Translations under genes and position numbers: made by a program
Notes under the pieces: model-generated
Told to the model about the DNA's origin: nothing
The model's input: only the letters and a program-made list of their open reading frames with translations
Database searches by the model: none
From: Haloprofundus halobius
GTDB lineage: Archaea; Halobacteriota; Halobacteria; Halobacteriales; Haloferacaceae
Assembly (NCBI RefSeq): GCF_020097835.1
Contig: NZ_CP083666.1
Span: forward strand, 1,736,001 to 1,800,000
Length of the DNA stretch: 64,000 nucleotides
Direction: 5' to 3'
Part shown: positions 1-8,179 of the stretch, one piece after another
How the letters are laid out: every line of letters begins with the position of its first letter
Position numbering within the stretch: the stretch's first letter is position 1

Positions 1-338
1 CGTGAGGACAGCGAGTTGCCGTAGGCGTCTTTGTTCTGCCAGCCGATGTTCGTCGACAGTCCCTTGTCGTGCATCATGTTCGTCGTCGGCGCGCCGACGC
101 GGGACTTCTGGTCCTTCTCCTTGGAGTCGAACGCGCGCCACTCGGGACCGCGGTCGATGCCGTCCTCCTCGACGACGAGACCGCAGTCTCGACAGACCGT
201 CTCGCCGTGTTCGGTGTCGCTGGCTAACTGCCCGCCGCACTCCGGGCAGCGCAGCGTCTCGTCGGCCTCTTCTTCACTCTCTTCTTCGTCTCTCTGTCGG
301 GTGCGCTCGCCCGTGTACCGTCGGACACTATCTGTCAT
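1..338 (-). CDS. tfb: Transcription initiation factor IIB (TFB), N-terminal part
   Basis: TFB bridges TBP on the TATA box and RNA polymerase at archaeal promoters. Only the first ~112 residues lie in the window; the cyclin-fold repeats are cut off by the left edge. A zinc ribbon is visible with Cys at about residues 31, 34, 49 and 52 (CPEC and CRDC). It is followed by the conserved B-reader/linker segment (DRGPEWRAFD, then SRVGAPTT). The first ~28 residues are acidic, as usual in haloarchaea. Haloarchaea carry several TFB paralogues, so which one this is cannot be told. The start is the ATG at 338; the gene is divergent from gatC. Confidence 0.95.
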   Translation of the reverse strand, partial: MTDSVRRYTGERTRQRDEEESEEEADETLRCPECGGQLASDTEHGETVCRDCGLVVEEDGIDRGPEWRAFDSKEKDQKSRVGAPTTNMMHDKGLSTNIGWQNKDAYGNSLSS

Positions 339-629
339 TGTTGGGGGGTGTGGGGTGGTGGAGAGACGCCTCTCTCGTAGACTGTTCTCCATCCCAATAT
401 TCGGAAGCGGTTTACTTAACTCTGGTGGCTGAATTCGGCGTCGAGACGCCTCGAAAACTGCGTTCGGGCGTCGGGGTGGGACCGCCGTCCATCCCCCAAA
501 CGGGTTCGCCCCGGTCGTGGGGTTTCGTGATGGCCGGGGATATTTGCCGCTTTCGGTGTGCGTCGTCCCCTCGTCGGCGTGTCAGGGCGCATCGAAACCC
601 TTACTCTCGGCGCCCGACACCGAGGAGAC
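339..629. promoter_or_regulatory. Divergent promoter region between tfb and gatC
   Basis: About 290 bases with no gene. An AT-rich patch (GGTTTACTTAACTC, 409-422) could hold the TATA element for tfb on the minus strand. For gatC, a weak AT-containing element near 599-606 sits about 27 bases before the ATG. The GGAG at 624-627 is too close to that ATG (630) to act as a Shine-Dalgarno site, so gatC is probably leaderless. Confidence 0.4.
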
Positions 630-908
630 ATGAGCTATACGTCCGTCGACGCCGACGAAGTGCGGCACGTCGCGACACTTGCGCGAGTCGACCTCGACGA
701 CGAGGAGGTCGAGGAGTTCGCCGCGCAGTTCGCCGACATCCTCACCTACTTCGACGCGCTCGACGAGGTGCCCGAAGTCGACGCGGAGACGGAACTGGTG
801 AACGTGATGCGCCCCGACGAGGTCCGCGAGAGCCTCACGCAGGAGGAGGCGCTCGCGAACGCCGCAGAGACCGAAGACGGCTTCTTCAAGGGACCGAAGG
901 TGTCGTAG
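630..908 (+). CDS. gatC: Asp-tRNA(Asn)/Glu-tRNA(Gln) amidotransferase subunit C
   Basis: GatC is the small stabilising subunit of the GatCAB amidotransferase, which turns misacylated Glu-tRNA(Gln) or Asp-tRNA(Asn) into the correct amide form. The protein has 92 residues and the family pattern: VRHVATLARVDLDDEE near residues 10-25, then the acidic helical middle and the C-terminal FKGPKV ending that wraps GatA. The ATG at 630 was preferred to an upstream ATG at 558 because homology begins at MSYTSVDADEV. The stop codon is directly followed by the gatA ATG, so the two genes form an operon. Confidence 0.95.
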   Translation: MSYTSVDADEVRHVATLARVDLDDEEVEEFAAQFADILTYFDALDEVPEVDAETELVNVMRPDEVRESLTQEEALANAAETEDGFFKGPKVS

Positions 909-2243
909 ATGGCCGCCGACCTCAACATCTTCGTCACCGAGGAGACCGTCGAGTCCGACGCCGACGGCCCGCTGAGCGGCAAGACCGTCGCCGTCAAGGA
1001 CAATATCAGCACCGAGGGCCTCCGGACGACCTGCGGCTCCGCGATGCTCGACGACTACGTCCCGCCGTACGACGCGACGGTTGTCGAACGCCTCAAAGAG
1101 GCGGGTGCGACCATCGTCGGCAAGGCGAACATGGACGAGTTCGGCATGGGCTCGACCACCGAGACGTCGGCGTTCGGCCCGACGAAGAACCCCGTCGACC
1201 CCGAGCGCGCTCCGGGCGGCTCTTCGGGCGGGTCGGCGGCGGCCGTCGCGGCGGGCGAGGCCGACCTCGCGCTCGGTACCGACACCGGCGGGTCGGTCCG
1301 CAACCCGGCGGCGTTCTGCGGCGTCGTCGGCATCAAACCCACTTACGGGCTGGTCTCGCGTTACGGCCTCGTCGCCTACGCCAACTCGCTGGAGCAGATC
1401 GGCCCGTTCGCGCCCACCGTCGAGGAGGCGGCCGAGCTGCTCGACGTCATCTCCGGGCCGGACGCCAAGGACGCGACGACGCACGACGAGGGCGTGAACT
1501 CCGACTATATGAGCGCCGCCGACGGCGACGTCGAGGGGCTCACGGTCGGCGTTCCGACCGAACTGGTCGAGGGCGCGGACGGACGCGTCGTCGAGACGTT
1601 CGAGGACGCGCTCTCGGAGTTGGAGGCGCAGGGCGCGGAGACGACCGAGGTGAGCCTCGAATCCGTCGGCCACGCGGTGCAGGCGTACTACGTCATCGCC
1701 ATGTCCGAGGCCTCGTCGAACCTCGCGCGGTTCGACGGCGTTCGGTACGGAATCTCCGCGAGCGAAGCGGGCGGAGGCTCGGAGGGCGAGCGAAGCGAGT
1801 TCTCCGGTGAGTCGAGGGGCTACGAAGGCAACTGGAACGAGTCGTTCGCCCGCGTCCGCGAGGAGGGTTTCGGCGCGGAGGTCAAGCGCCGCGTCCTCCT
1901 CGGCACCTACGCGCTCTCGGCCGGCTACCACGACAAGTACTACAAGAAAGCCCAAGACGCCCGTGCGTGGGTGAAACAGGACTTCGACGCCGCCTTCGAG
2001 GAGGCGGACGTGCTCGCGTCGCCGACGATGCCGGTGCTCCCGCCGAAACTGGGCGAGAGCCTCGACGACCCGCTGCAGCTGTACCTCACCGACGCGAACA
2101 CGGTGCCGGTGAACCTCGCGAACCTCCCCGCCATCTCGGTTCCGGCGGGCGAGTCGGAGGGACTGCCGGTGGGGCTGCAACTCATTGGTCCGAAGTTCGG
2201 CGAAGAAGAGATCGTTCGAGCGGCCAGCGCCGTCGAGCAGTAG
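909..2243 (+). CDS. gatA: Asp-tRNA(Asn)/Glu-tRNA(Gln) amidotransferase subunit A
   Basis: GatA is the amidase that releases ammonia from glutamine for tRNA-dependent amidation. The amidase triad is visible: Lys30 in AVKDNIS, the glycine/serine stretch GGSSGGSAAAVAAG near residues 100-113, and the second serine motif GTDTGGSVRNP near 122-132. The length (444 residues) is slightly short of the 450-490 typical in bacteria. A low-complexity insert around residues 283-305 (ASEAGGGSEGERSEFSGES) comes from a repeated GCGAGCGAAGCG DNA word and looks like a surface loop. It follows gatC without a gap. gatB is not in the window. Confidence 0.96.
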   Translation: MAADLNIFVTEETVESDADGPLSGKTVAVKDNISTEGLRTTCGSAMLDDYVPPYDATVVERLKEAGATIVGKANMDEFGMGSTTETSAFGPTKNPVDPERAPGGSSGGSAAAVAAGEADLALGTDTGGSVRNPAAFCGVVGIKPTYGLVSRYGLVAYANSLEQIGPFAPTVEEAAELLDVISGPDAKDATTHDEGVNSDYMSAADGDVEGLTVGVPTELVEGADGRVVETFEDALSELEAQGAETTEVSLESVGHAVQAYYVIAMSEASSNLARFDGVRYGISASEAGGGSEGERSEFSGESRGYEGNWNESFARVREEGFGAEVKRRVLLGTYALSAGYHDKYYKKAQDARAWVKQDFDAAFEEADVLASPTMPVLPPKLGESLDDPLQLYLTDANTVPVNLANLPAISVPAGESEGLPVGLQLIGPKFGEEEIVRAASAVEQ

Positions 2244-2249
2244 GTAACT

Positions 2250-2274
2250 GCCGTTTTTGGTCCAAATTTTTCGA
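2250..2274 (+). terminator. T-rich terminator after gatCA
   Basis: Two T5 runs (2254-2258 and 2268-2272) lie just after the gatA stop, in the gap before the converging TM2 gene. Archaeal transcription ends at such oligo-T stretches without a hairpin. No strong inverted repeat is present. Confidence 0.5.
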
Positions 2275-2289
2275 GTCAGGCGGTACCAC

Positions 2290-2658
2290 TTAGTGCTCGC
2301 GCTCGACGTACTTCGCCTCGAACTCCTCGCGACTCTTCGAGAGGTAGAGCGCACCCTCGACGATGCCGACGAGCCCCGGCAGTCCAGTCCAAAAGAACAG
2401 CAAATACAGAATCCCCATCTTCGTCCGGCCGAGGTAGAACTTGTGCGCGCCGAACGACCCCAGTAGGATAGCTAACAGAGCGGCGACGAGTCGCTTGTCG
2501 TCGACGGCGGACGGCGGCGGCCGCTGGCGGACGCCGCAGTTCGGACAGAGTTCGGCTTCGGCGGCTATCTGTTCGCCGCAGTTACGACAGTAGACGGTGT
2601 CGTTTTCGCTCTCCGCGGTCGCGTCGCCTCCGGTCGGTCCGCCCGTGTCGCTCGCCAT
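2290..2658 (-). CDS. Zinc-ribbon and TM2 domain membrane protein
   Basis: The 122-residue protein starts with a treble-clef type zinc ribbon (Cys24, 27, 38 and 41: YCRNCG then LCPNCG). It continues with a TM2 domain of two membrane helices (about 58-72 and 83-104) with the family pattern GSFGAHKFYLGRTKMGILYLLFFW. TM2 proteins are common and of unknown molecular role. The gene stands alone between gatCA and trkH. The start is the only ATG that keeps the zinc ribbon and leaves a short N-terminus. Confidence 0.85.
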   Translation of the reverse strand: MASDTGGPTGGDATAESENDTVYCRNCGEQIAAEAELCPNCGVRQRPPPSAVDDKRLVAALLAILLGSFGAHKFYLGRTKMGILYLLFFWTGLPGLVGIVEGALYLSKSREEFEAKYVEREH

Positions 2659-2803
2659 GTGGTGAGGTCGGCGAGCGGTGACAAAAGTGTGGGGTGAGCA
2701 GGCGTTCCGAGCGCGCTACGGCCGCAGGTCAGGGCGTCCGCCCCACCGAGAGGAACGGTCGACCGCACCTCACCTCTCTTCACCCACCCCCACCTACACT
2801 CAC

Positions 2804-4438
2804 TCACCGCTGCCAGTACTCCGGCGTCAGAAGCACCAGTACGGGAAGAATCTCCAGCCGACCGGCCCACATCAGCCCGACCATCAGCAGCTTCGAGGCG
2901 TTCGAGAACTCCAAGAAGCCGCCCATCGGTCCGAGGAAGCCGAACCCCGGACCGACGTTGCCGATGGTCGTCGCCGACGCGCTCACCAGTTCCAGCACCG
3001 TCACGTCGAGACCGACCCGGACGGCGTCCAGTCCGAGCAGTACCGTGGCGACGGCGAAGATGAAGAGGTACAGCAGCGTGAAGGCGTAGATACCGCGGAC
3101 CGCCCGTTCGTCGAGCGCGCGTCCGCCGAGTCTGACGGGGCGGACCGCCTCCGGATGTGCGGTCGTGAACAGTTCGCGGCGGATCGATTTGAGGATAACG
3201 TACCAGCGGACGATTTTGATTCCCCCGCCGGTCGACCCTGCGGAGCCACCGACGAACATCGCGGCCAGCAGCACGGCTTTCGTCGGCGCGCTCCACGCGT
3301 TGAAGTCGAGGCTGGCGTACCCCGTCGTCGTCACCATGGCGAGAATCTGAAACAGCGCCTGCCGTACGGACGGTTCGAGGTTGCCGACGATTCCGGGCGC
3401 GGTGTCGGCGACGTAGGCGGCGTCGTACGTTCCGCCCGTGGTCCCGGGTGCGACGAACCCGTTGCCGCTGAACAGGAGTCCGGCGACGATCGCGGTGAGC
3501 ACCGCGACGAGACCGAGGTACGCGCGGAACTCCCTGTCCTGGACGAGCGTCAGGGGGTCGTCCGCCAACACGTGCCAGATGAGCGCGAAGTTGGTGCCGG
3601 CGACGGCCATGAAGGGGATGATGACCCACTGGGCGGCGGCCGAGAACGCCTCGATGCTCCGCGCCTCCGGGGAGAACCCGCCGGTCGGCATCGTCGTCAG
3701 CCCGTGAGCGACGGCGTTGTACAGATCCATCTGCGGAGCCATTCCCCCGACGTGGAGGCCGTAGAGCAGCAGAATTTCGAGCACGGTGAACCCGAGATAC
3801 GCACCCCACAGCACGCGCGCCGTCTTGGCGATTCGAGGCGTGAGTTTCTCGATACCGGGTCCGGGCGCTTCGGCGTCCATCAGTTGCGCGCCGCCGACCG
3901 AGAGCTCCGGGAGGATGGCGACGGCGAGCACGACGATACCCATCCCGCCGAGCCACTGGGTGAGCTGTCGCCACATCATGATGCCGCGGGTATGCGTTTC
4001 GTAGGAGATGCTGCCGAGGACGGTCGAACCGGTAGTGGAGAAGCCGCTCATGCTCTCGAACAGTGCGTTCACCGGGTTCGCCAGCGTCGATTCGGGATAG
4101 TGTGCCGGAGCGAGAAACGGGATGCCTTGGGCTTCGACGAGATACGGAATCGCGCCGACGACGGCGACGGCCAACCACGTCACCGCGACCATCAGAAAGC
4201 CCTCTCGCGCGCGGAGGTCCGGTTCGGGGTCGAGCCGCTCCAGCCACACACCGAACGACACGGTGACGACCATCGTCACCAGAAACGGAAGCACCGATTC
4301 GCCGTAGTAGAGCGAGACGACGACGGGGAGTGTGAGCGGAACGACGAGGTACTTCAGCACCGTCCCGACGAGGCTGAGACTGGCGCGGTAGTCGACGCGG
4401 AGGTTCGGCGGCCGCCAGCGGTTCCACGGAGTTGTCAC
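2804..4438 (-). CDS. trkH: TrkH-family potassium uptake channel subunit
   Basis: A 544-residue polytopic membrane protein of the Trk/Ktr K+ transporter family. It has the P-loop/filter-like segments of TrkH, for example FESMSGFSTTGSTVL, VAHGLTTMPTGGFSP, TTTGYASLDF and GSAGSTGGGIKIVRW, one in each of the four M1-P-M2 repeats. It would move K+ inward, which is central to the salt-in strategy of haloarchaea. The start is GTG at 4438. The next gene upstream on the same strand (4543-5880) encodes its NAD-binding gating partner TrkA, about 100 bases away. Confidence 0.94.
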   Translation of the reverse strand: MTTPWNRWRPPNLRVDYRASLSLVGTVLKYLVVPLTLPVVVSLYYGESVLPFLVTMVVTVSFGVWLERLDPEPDLRAREGFLMVAVTWLAVAVVGAIPYLVEAQGIPFLAPAHYPESTLANPVNALFESMSGFSTTGSTVLGSISYETHTRGIMMWRQLTQWLGGMGIVVLAVAILPELSVGGAQLMDAEAPGPGIEKLTPRIAKTARVLWGAYLGFTVLEILLLYGLHVGGMAPQMDLYNAVAHGLTTMPTGGFSPEARSIEAFSAAAQWVIIPFMAVAGTNFALIWHVLADDPLTLVQDREFRAYLGLVAVLTAIVAGLLFSGNGFVAPGTTGGTYDAAYVADTAPGIVGNLEPSVRQALFQILAMVTTTGYASLDFNAWSAPTKAVLLAAMFVGGSAGSTGGGIKIVRWYVILKSIRRELFTTAHPEAVRPVRLGGRALDERAVRGIYAFTLLYLFIFAVATVLLGLDAVRVGLDVTVLELVSASATTIGNVGPGFGFLGPMGGFLEFSNASKLLMVGLMWAGRLEILPVLVLLTPEYWQR

Positions 4439-4542
4439 GAGTGGCGTCCGGTTTCGACGGCGGGAGTATGAACGTAGTGAAACGCCGACGGATCGGATGA
4501 GAACACAGCGCTGCGAGTCGCTCGGCGACGGGGCGACGCCGC

Positions 4543-5880
4543 TCAGAGCTTCGGCGTCACGTCGTCGAGTACCTCGATATCGACGAAGACGACGACGTGG
4601 TCGCCGGGTTCGACGACGGTGTCTCCGCGCGGCGTGACGAACTCGTCGTGACGGGTGATGGCACCGACAACGACGCCAGTGGGCAGTTCCGTCATGACCT
4701 CCTTAATGGGTCGGCCCACGAGGACGCTGTCGTTGTCGACCTCGATTTCGAGGACCTCCGCCTTGTCGCTCTCGATGAGCGCGACGTTCTCCGCGCCGCC
4801 CTCGTGAGTGAAGCGGGTTATCTCCTCGGCGACGACCTCGCGGGGGTTCAGCCCCACGTCGACGCCGACCGTCTCGAACAGTTCGACGTACGCGGGCGTG
4901 TCGATGACCGCCACCGTCCGGCCCGCGCCGAGGCGAGTGGAGAGAAGCGAAACGAGGAGGTTCTTCTCGTCGGAGTCGAGCGCGGAGACGACGACGTCGG
5001 CGTCGCCGACGTGTTCGCGTTCGAGGAACTCGGCGTTCGTCGCGTCGCTCTCCATCACGATGGTCCCCGGCAGTTCCTCGGCGAGACGGCGCGCCCGGTC
5101 GGCGTCGTACTCGATGAGGCGGGGGCGGAGACCGCGTTCCTCGAGGAGTCGGGCGACGTGGAAGCCGACTTCGCTCCCCCCGACGATGACGACCTCCTCG
5201 GGCGACCCCGGCGACTCGGCGGGGACGAGCGCGTCCGAGAACGCCTGCACGCTCTCGGGGCTGCCGATGACGACGACTCGGTCGCCGGCGCCGATGACCG
5301 ACTCCCCGCGGGGGATGACGACCTCGCCGTTTCGGAGGATGGCTGCGAACGTCAACGAGTCGAAGCGGTCGGCCTCGCGCACAGTCTGGTCGGCGACCGG
5401 ACTGTCGGCGCTCACCTCGAACTCCGCCATCTGGACGCGACCCTCGGCGAACGGGTCGACGTCGCGGGCGGCCGGGAGGCCGATGATTCGGACGATGGCC
5501 TCGGCGGCGAGCAGGTTGGTACAGACCATGAAGTCGATGCCGAAGGCGTCGCCGGACTGCTGCCACGTGCGGAGATGTTCGGTGTTCTTCACGCGCGCGA
5601 CGGTGAACGCGTCGCTGACGGCTTTCGCCGTCGCGCAGGCGACGATGTTCGTCTCGTCGTTGTCGGTCGTCGCGATGAGCATGTCCGCTTCGTCGATACC
5701 GGCGTCTCGGAGCACCGACAGCGAGGTTCCGTCGCCCTGAACGGCGAGCACGTCCAGCGAGTACGTCAGGTCGTCGACGCGGTTGGCGTCCCGCTCGACG
5801 ACGATTACCTCGTGGCTCCCGTCGAGGTCCGAAGCGATGCTTTCGCCGACCTGACCGGCGCCGATGATGATTACGCGCAC
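4543..5880 (-). CDS. trkA: Trk potassium transporter peripheral subunit TrkA
   Basis: TrkA forms the cytosolic nucleotide-binding ring that gates TrkH. The 445-residue protein has two RCK_N Rossmann halves, the first with GAGQVGESIA at residues 7-16 and the second with VIVGGSEVGFHVARLL near residue 230. Each is followed by an RCK_C domain, for example VLVGRPIKEVMTELPTG and GDHVVVFVD near the end. This is the duplicated architecture of full-length TrkA. GTG start at 5880. trkA lies upstream of trkH on the same strand, so they probably form one K+ uptake unit. Confidence 0.94.
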   Translation of the reverse strand: MRVIIIGAGQVGESIASDLDGSHEVIVVERDANRVDDLTYSLDVLAVQGDGTSLSVLRDAGIDEADMLIATTDNDETNIVACATAKAVSDAFTVARVKNTEHLRTWQQSGDAFGIDFMVCTNLLAAEAIVRIIGLPAARDVDPFAEGRVQMAEFEVSADSPVADQTVREADRFDSLTFAAILRNGEVVIPRGESVIGAGDRVVVIGSPESVQAFSDALVPAESPGSPEEVVIVGGSEVGFHVARLLEERGLRPRLIEYDADRARRLAEELPGTIVMESDATNAEFLEREHVGDADVVVSALDSDEKNLLVSLLSTRLGAGRTVAVIDTPAYVELFETVGVDVGLNPREVVAEEITRFTHEGGAENVALIESDKAEVLEIEVDNDSVLVGRPIKEVMTELPTGVVVGAITRHDEFVTPRGDTVVEPGDHVVVFVDIEVLDDVTPKL

Positions 5881-5986
5881 GGCGCACCCTCACCTCTGTT
5901 CATATCACTCGACCGTCGTCCGCCTACATTTGTCTTTTCTTCTGGAGAACGCGCGGCGGTCGGTCGACGCCGGGTCGGTGCGCGCT

Positions 5987-6007
5987 CACGCACCGGTTCG
6001 GTGCGTG
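5987..6007. terminator. Perfect 9-bp hairpin between two minus-strand genes
   Basis: CACGCACCG, loop GTT, CGGTGCGTG. It lies 25 bases beyond the stop of the SRPBCC gene and ~107 bases before the trkA start, so it may help end or process the SRPBCC transcript. No oligo-T run follows, so a role as a terminator is inference. Confidence 0.35.
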
Positions 6008-6031
6008 CCCACATCCCAGTCCGAGACGCGC

Positions 6032-6568
6032 TCACACGCCGCTCGGCCGTTCGCGGACGGTGAGCGTCACCGAGCGCTCCCGGCCTTCGAGATCGGTGAC
6101 GACGCGTTCGACGACGCGTTCGGCCTCCTTGACGACGAGCGGTTTTATCTTGTCGATGACCCAGTCGAAGGAGACGAACATCGGGAGGTCCAGCGCTCCG
6201 TGGGCGCTGTCGGGGTCGAACTCGACCTCGAACAGCACGCGGCACGCCGTCTCGGCGTCCGGCGGCGCGTTCTCGGGGAGTTCCTCCAGCGGCTCGACGA
6301 GCCAGCGGCCCTCCGCGTCGATGGTCTTCGTGAGTCGCCACTCGATGCGATTCGGCGGGTCGAGTTCCGTCACCTCCGAGTGGGCGGTGTAACTCAGTTT
6401 CCACCACTCGAACCGGAGCGCGTACTCCGTCCCCGGCACGCCGTCGCCATCGGCACGCACGTCGGTGAGGTACTTCGAGTAGTTCGCGTATCTGGGGAAA
6501 TCGACGAGGAACTCGTACACCTCCTCGGACGGGAGGTAGACGACCGTCGAGACGGCTATCTCGTCCAC
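6032..6568 (-). CDS. SRPBCC/coenzyme Q-binding (START-like) family protein
   Basis: A 178-residue single-domain protein with the helix-grip pattern of the polyketide cyclase/COQ10/RatA group. The start STVVYLPSEEVYEFLVDFPRYANYSKYL, the central PGTEYALRFEWWK and the later PNRIEWRLTKTIDAEGRWLVEPL are typical. Such proteins bind hydrophobic ligands; no catalytic residues can be named. GTG start at 6568, as no ATG lies near the beginning of homology. It is upstream of trkA on the same strand but separated by ~150 bases with a hairpin, so it is likely a separate unit. Exact function unknown. Confidence 0.75.
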   Translation of the reverse strand: MDEIAVSTVVYLPSEEVYEFLVDFPRYANYSKYLTDVRADGDGVPGTEYALRFEWWKLSYTAHSEVTELDPPNRIEWRLTKTIDAEGRWLVEPLEELPENAPPDAETACRVLFEVEFDPDSAHGALDLPMFVSFDWVIDKIKPLVVKEAERVVERVVTDLEGRERSVTLTVRERPSGV

Positions 6569-6680
6569 GACAACAGATGTAGAGCCGACGGGGTAAGCGT
6601 TGCGGAGCCGTGTGTTTCGACGCGTATCCGCCCGGTGGCCGGTGTAGCCGTCGTGTGGCCGGGTACCGCCGGGACCGCGA

Positions 6681-6770
6681 GCATGGTCGTACGTACCGCG
6701 TTCGGCGTATCGTGGTCGTGTGTATCGCGTTCATCTGAACCGTGGTCGTGTATACCGTGTTACTGACACT
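6681..6770. repeat. Three imperfect 30-bp direct repeats upstream of iron-receptor promoter
   Basis: Three consecutive 30-base units start at 6681, 6711 and 6741. Each begins with (G/C)(C/G)(A/T)GGTCGT and contains TA(C/T)CG(C/T)GTT. The array ends four bases before the first iron box. No reading frame uses it. It may be an upstream regulator array or simple slippage DNA. Confidence 0.55.
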
Positions 6771-6773
6771 CAT

Positions 6774-6787
6774 TTAGGCGTGCCTAA
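6774..6787. promoter_or_regulatory. Iron box 1 (DtxR-type operator), upstream of TATA
   Basis: TTAGGCGTGCCTAA, an almost perfect 14-bp palindrome of the TTAGGN(4)CCTAA class bound by DtxR/SirR/Idr metalloregulators. It lies just upstream of a TATA-like CTTTTATC (6797-6804) and 41 bases before the receptor ATG. Which regulator binds it is inferred; none is encoded in the window. Confidence 0.75.
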
Positions 6788-6808
6788 CAATCGACGCTTT
6801 TATCTGAT

Positions 6809-6822
6809 TTAGGCGAACCTAA
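6809..6822. promoter_or_regulatory. Iron box 2, between TATA and start codon
   Basis: TTAGGCGAACCTAA lies between the TATA-like box (6797-6804) and the ATG at 6829. That is where a bound repressor would block a leaderless transcript starting near 6827-6829. Centre-to-centre distance to iron box 1 is 35 bases, so the pair brackets the TATA box. Confidence 0.75.
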
Positions 6823-6828
6823 ACAGAT

Positions 6829-8019
6829 ATGCGACGACGAAAGTATCTCGGCCTCGGCGCGGGTGCGCTCGTGACGGCACTCGCTGGCTGTTCGGACACC
6901 TCGGACGAGTCGACGCCCGCGGAGGGGACGGGTACGTCCGGCGACGCTTCGGGAACCGAGGAGTCGACGGGGAACGGCTCGGAGACGGGAACGGAGAACG
7001 GTGAGAGCGGGTCGTACACCGTCTCGATGGCACCCGTCGGCGACGTGACGTTCGACTCCGTTCCGGAAAAGTGGCTCGTCTACGAGGCGGGCTACGCCGA
7101 CATGGGCGTCGCGCTCGGGCAGGCCGACGGACTGCTCGCCGTCGGCAACAAACCGCGCTACTACACCCGCTACTACGACGAACTCGACGGCGTGAGCGTC
7201 GACAGCGGATCGCTGACGCAGTTGCTCGGCGACGGGTCGCAGATAGACAAGGAACTGCTCTACGAACTGAACGCCGACGTCCACCTCGTCGACCCGAACT
7301 GGCTGATAAGCGGCTCCGGGTTCGGTCTGGAGCAGGCGGACATCGACGAACTCGACGAGAACGTCGCGCCCTTTATCGGCAACACCATCTTCCGGCGGAC
7401 CGACACCGAGTGGCACGACTACGAGTACTACACGATGTACGAGGCGTTCGAGAAGGTCGCACAGGTGTTCCAGCAGGAGGAACGCTACCAGCAGTTCAAA
7501 TCGGTGCACGACGACTACGTCGAGTCGGTACAGTCCGAACTGCCGCCGGAGGGAGAGCGGCCGAACGCGCTCTTGACCTTCGGCGCGGGCGACGAACCCG
7601 AGGAGTTCTCCCCGTACCGTCTCACCGACGAGGGGACGAACAAGAAGCAGTTCCACGACCTCGGTATCGGTGACGCGCTCGAAGGCACCGGCGTCGACGG
7701 CCTCTCGACGAGCGACCGCGGCACCATCGACTACGAGACGATGCTCGAAGTCGACCCCGACGTCCTGCTCGTCCGCGGACACGAGGACAAGACCGCTGAC
7801 GAGTTCGCGAACACGGTTCTGTCGTTCATGCAGAACCACGACGTCGCGAGCGAACTGACCGCCGTCCAAAACGAGATGGTGTTCCGCGGCGGCCCCATCT
7901 ACCAGGGGCCGATTCAGCACCTGTTCACGCTCGAACGCGCCGCGAAGGACTTCTTCCCGGAGACGTTCGAGGGTGACCTCTTCGACCGGAGCGCCGTGTC
8001 GGACGCCATCTCCGGTTGA
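6829..8019 (+). CDS. Iron/siderophore ABC transporter substrate-binding lipoprotein 1
   Basis: A 396-residue class III periplasmic-binding-protein homologue. The N-terminus RRRKYLGLGAGALVTALAGC joins a twin-arginine-like motif to a lipobox (Cys near residue 22). It should therefore be exported folded and anchored in the membrane. An acidic Ser/Thr/Gly linker runs to about residue 62, then the binding domain begins at YTVSMAPVGDVTFDSVPEKW. It is a paralogue of the receptor at 11643: both share YEAFEKVAQVF(Q) and a similar ending. The two iron boxes in front of its leaderless start point to iron-repressed expression. The ligand is inferred to be a ferric siderophore or haem-like compound. Confidence 0.87.
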   Translation: MRRRKYLGLGAGALVTALAGCSDTSDESTPAEGTGTSGDASGTEESTGNGSETGTENGESGSYTVSMAPVGDVTFDSVPEKWLVYEAGYADMGVALGQADGLLAVGNKPRYYTRYYDELDGVSVDSGSLTQLLGDGSQIDKELLYELNADVHLVDPNWLISGSGFGLEQADIDELDENVAPFIGNTIFRRTDTEWHDYEYYTMYEAFEKVAQVFQQEERYQQFKSVHDDYVESVQSELPPEGERPNALLTFGAGDEPEEFSPYRLTDEGTNKKQFHDLGIGDALEGTGVDGLSTSDRGTIDYETMLEVDPDVLLVRGHEDKTADEFANTVLSFMQNHDVASELTAVQNEMVFRGGPIYQGPIQHLFTLERAAKDFFPETFEGDLFDRSAVSDAISG

Positions 8020-8122
8020 GGCATCCGAAAGGAGGCGCGGACGCCGACCGGACCGCGCACTGCTCTCCCCCGTTTGCTCGCTTCTCTCTCCTCCCCCCTC
8101 CAGCCCTCACTCCGTGGGTCGC

Positions 8123-8179
8123 GCTCCCGAGAGTGTCATTCGTTCCCGAGAGCGTCACTCGCTCCCGAAAGTATCACTC
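8123..8179. repeat. Three tandem 19-bp repeats including the stop codon of the HalOD1 gene
   Basis: Units start at 8123, 8142 and 8161 and follow G(C/T)TCCCGA(G/A)AG(T/C/A)(G/A)TCA(T/C)TC. The third unit overlaps the last codon and the stop (8174-8176) of the minus-strand HalOD1 gene. The array therefore looks like duplication of that gene's 3' end into the intergenic space. Confidence 0.75.
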
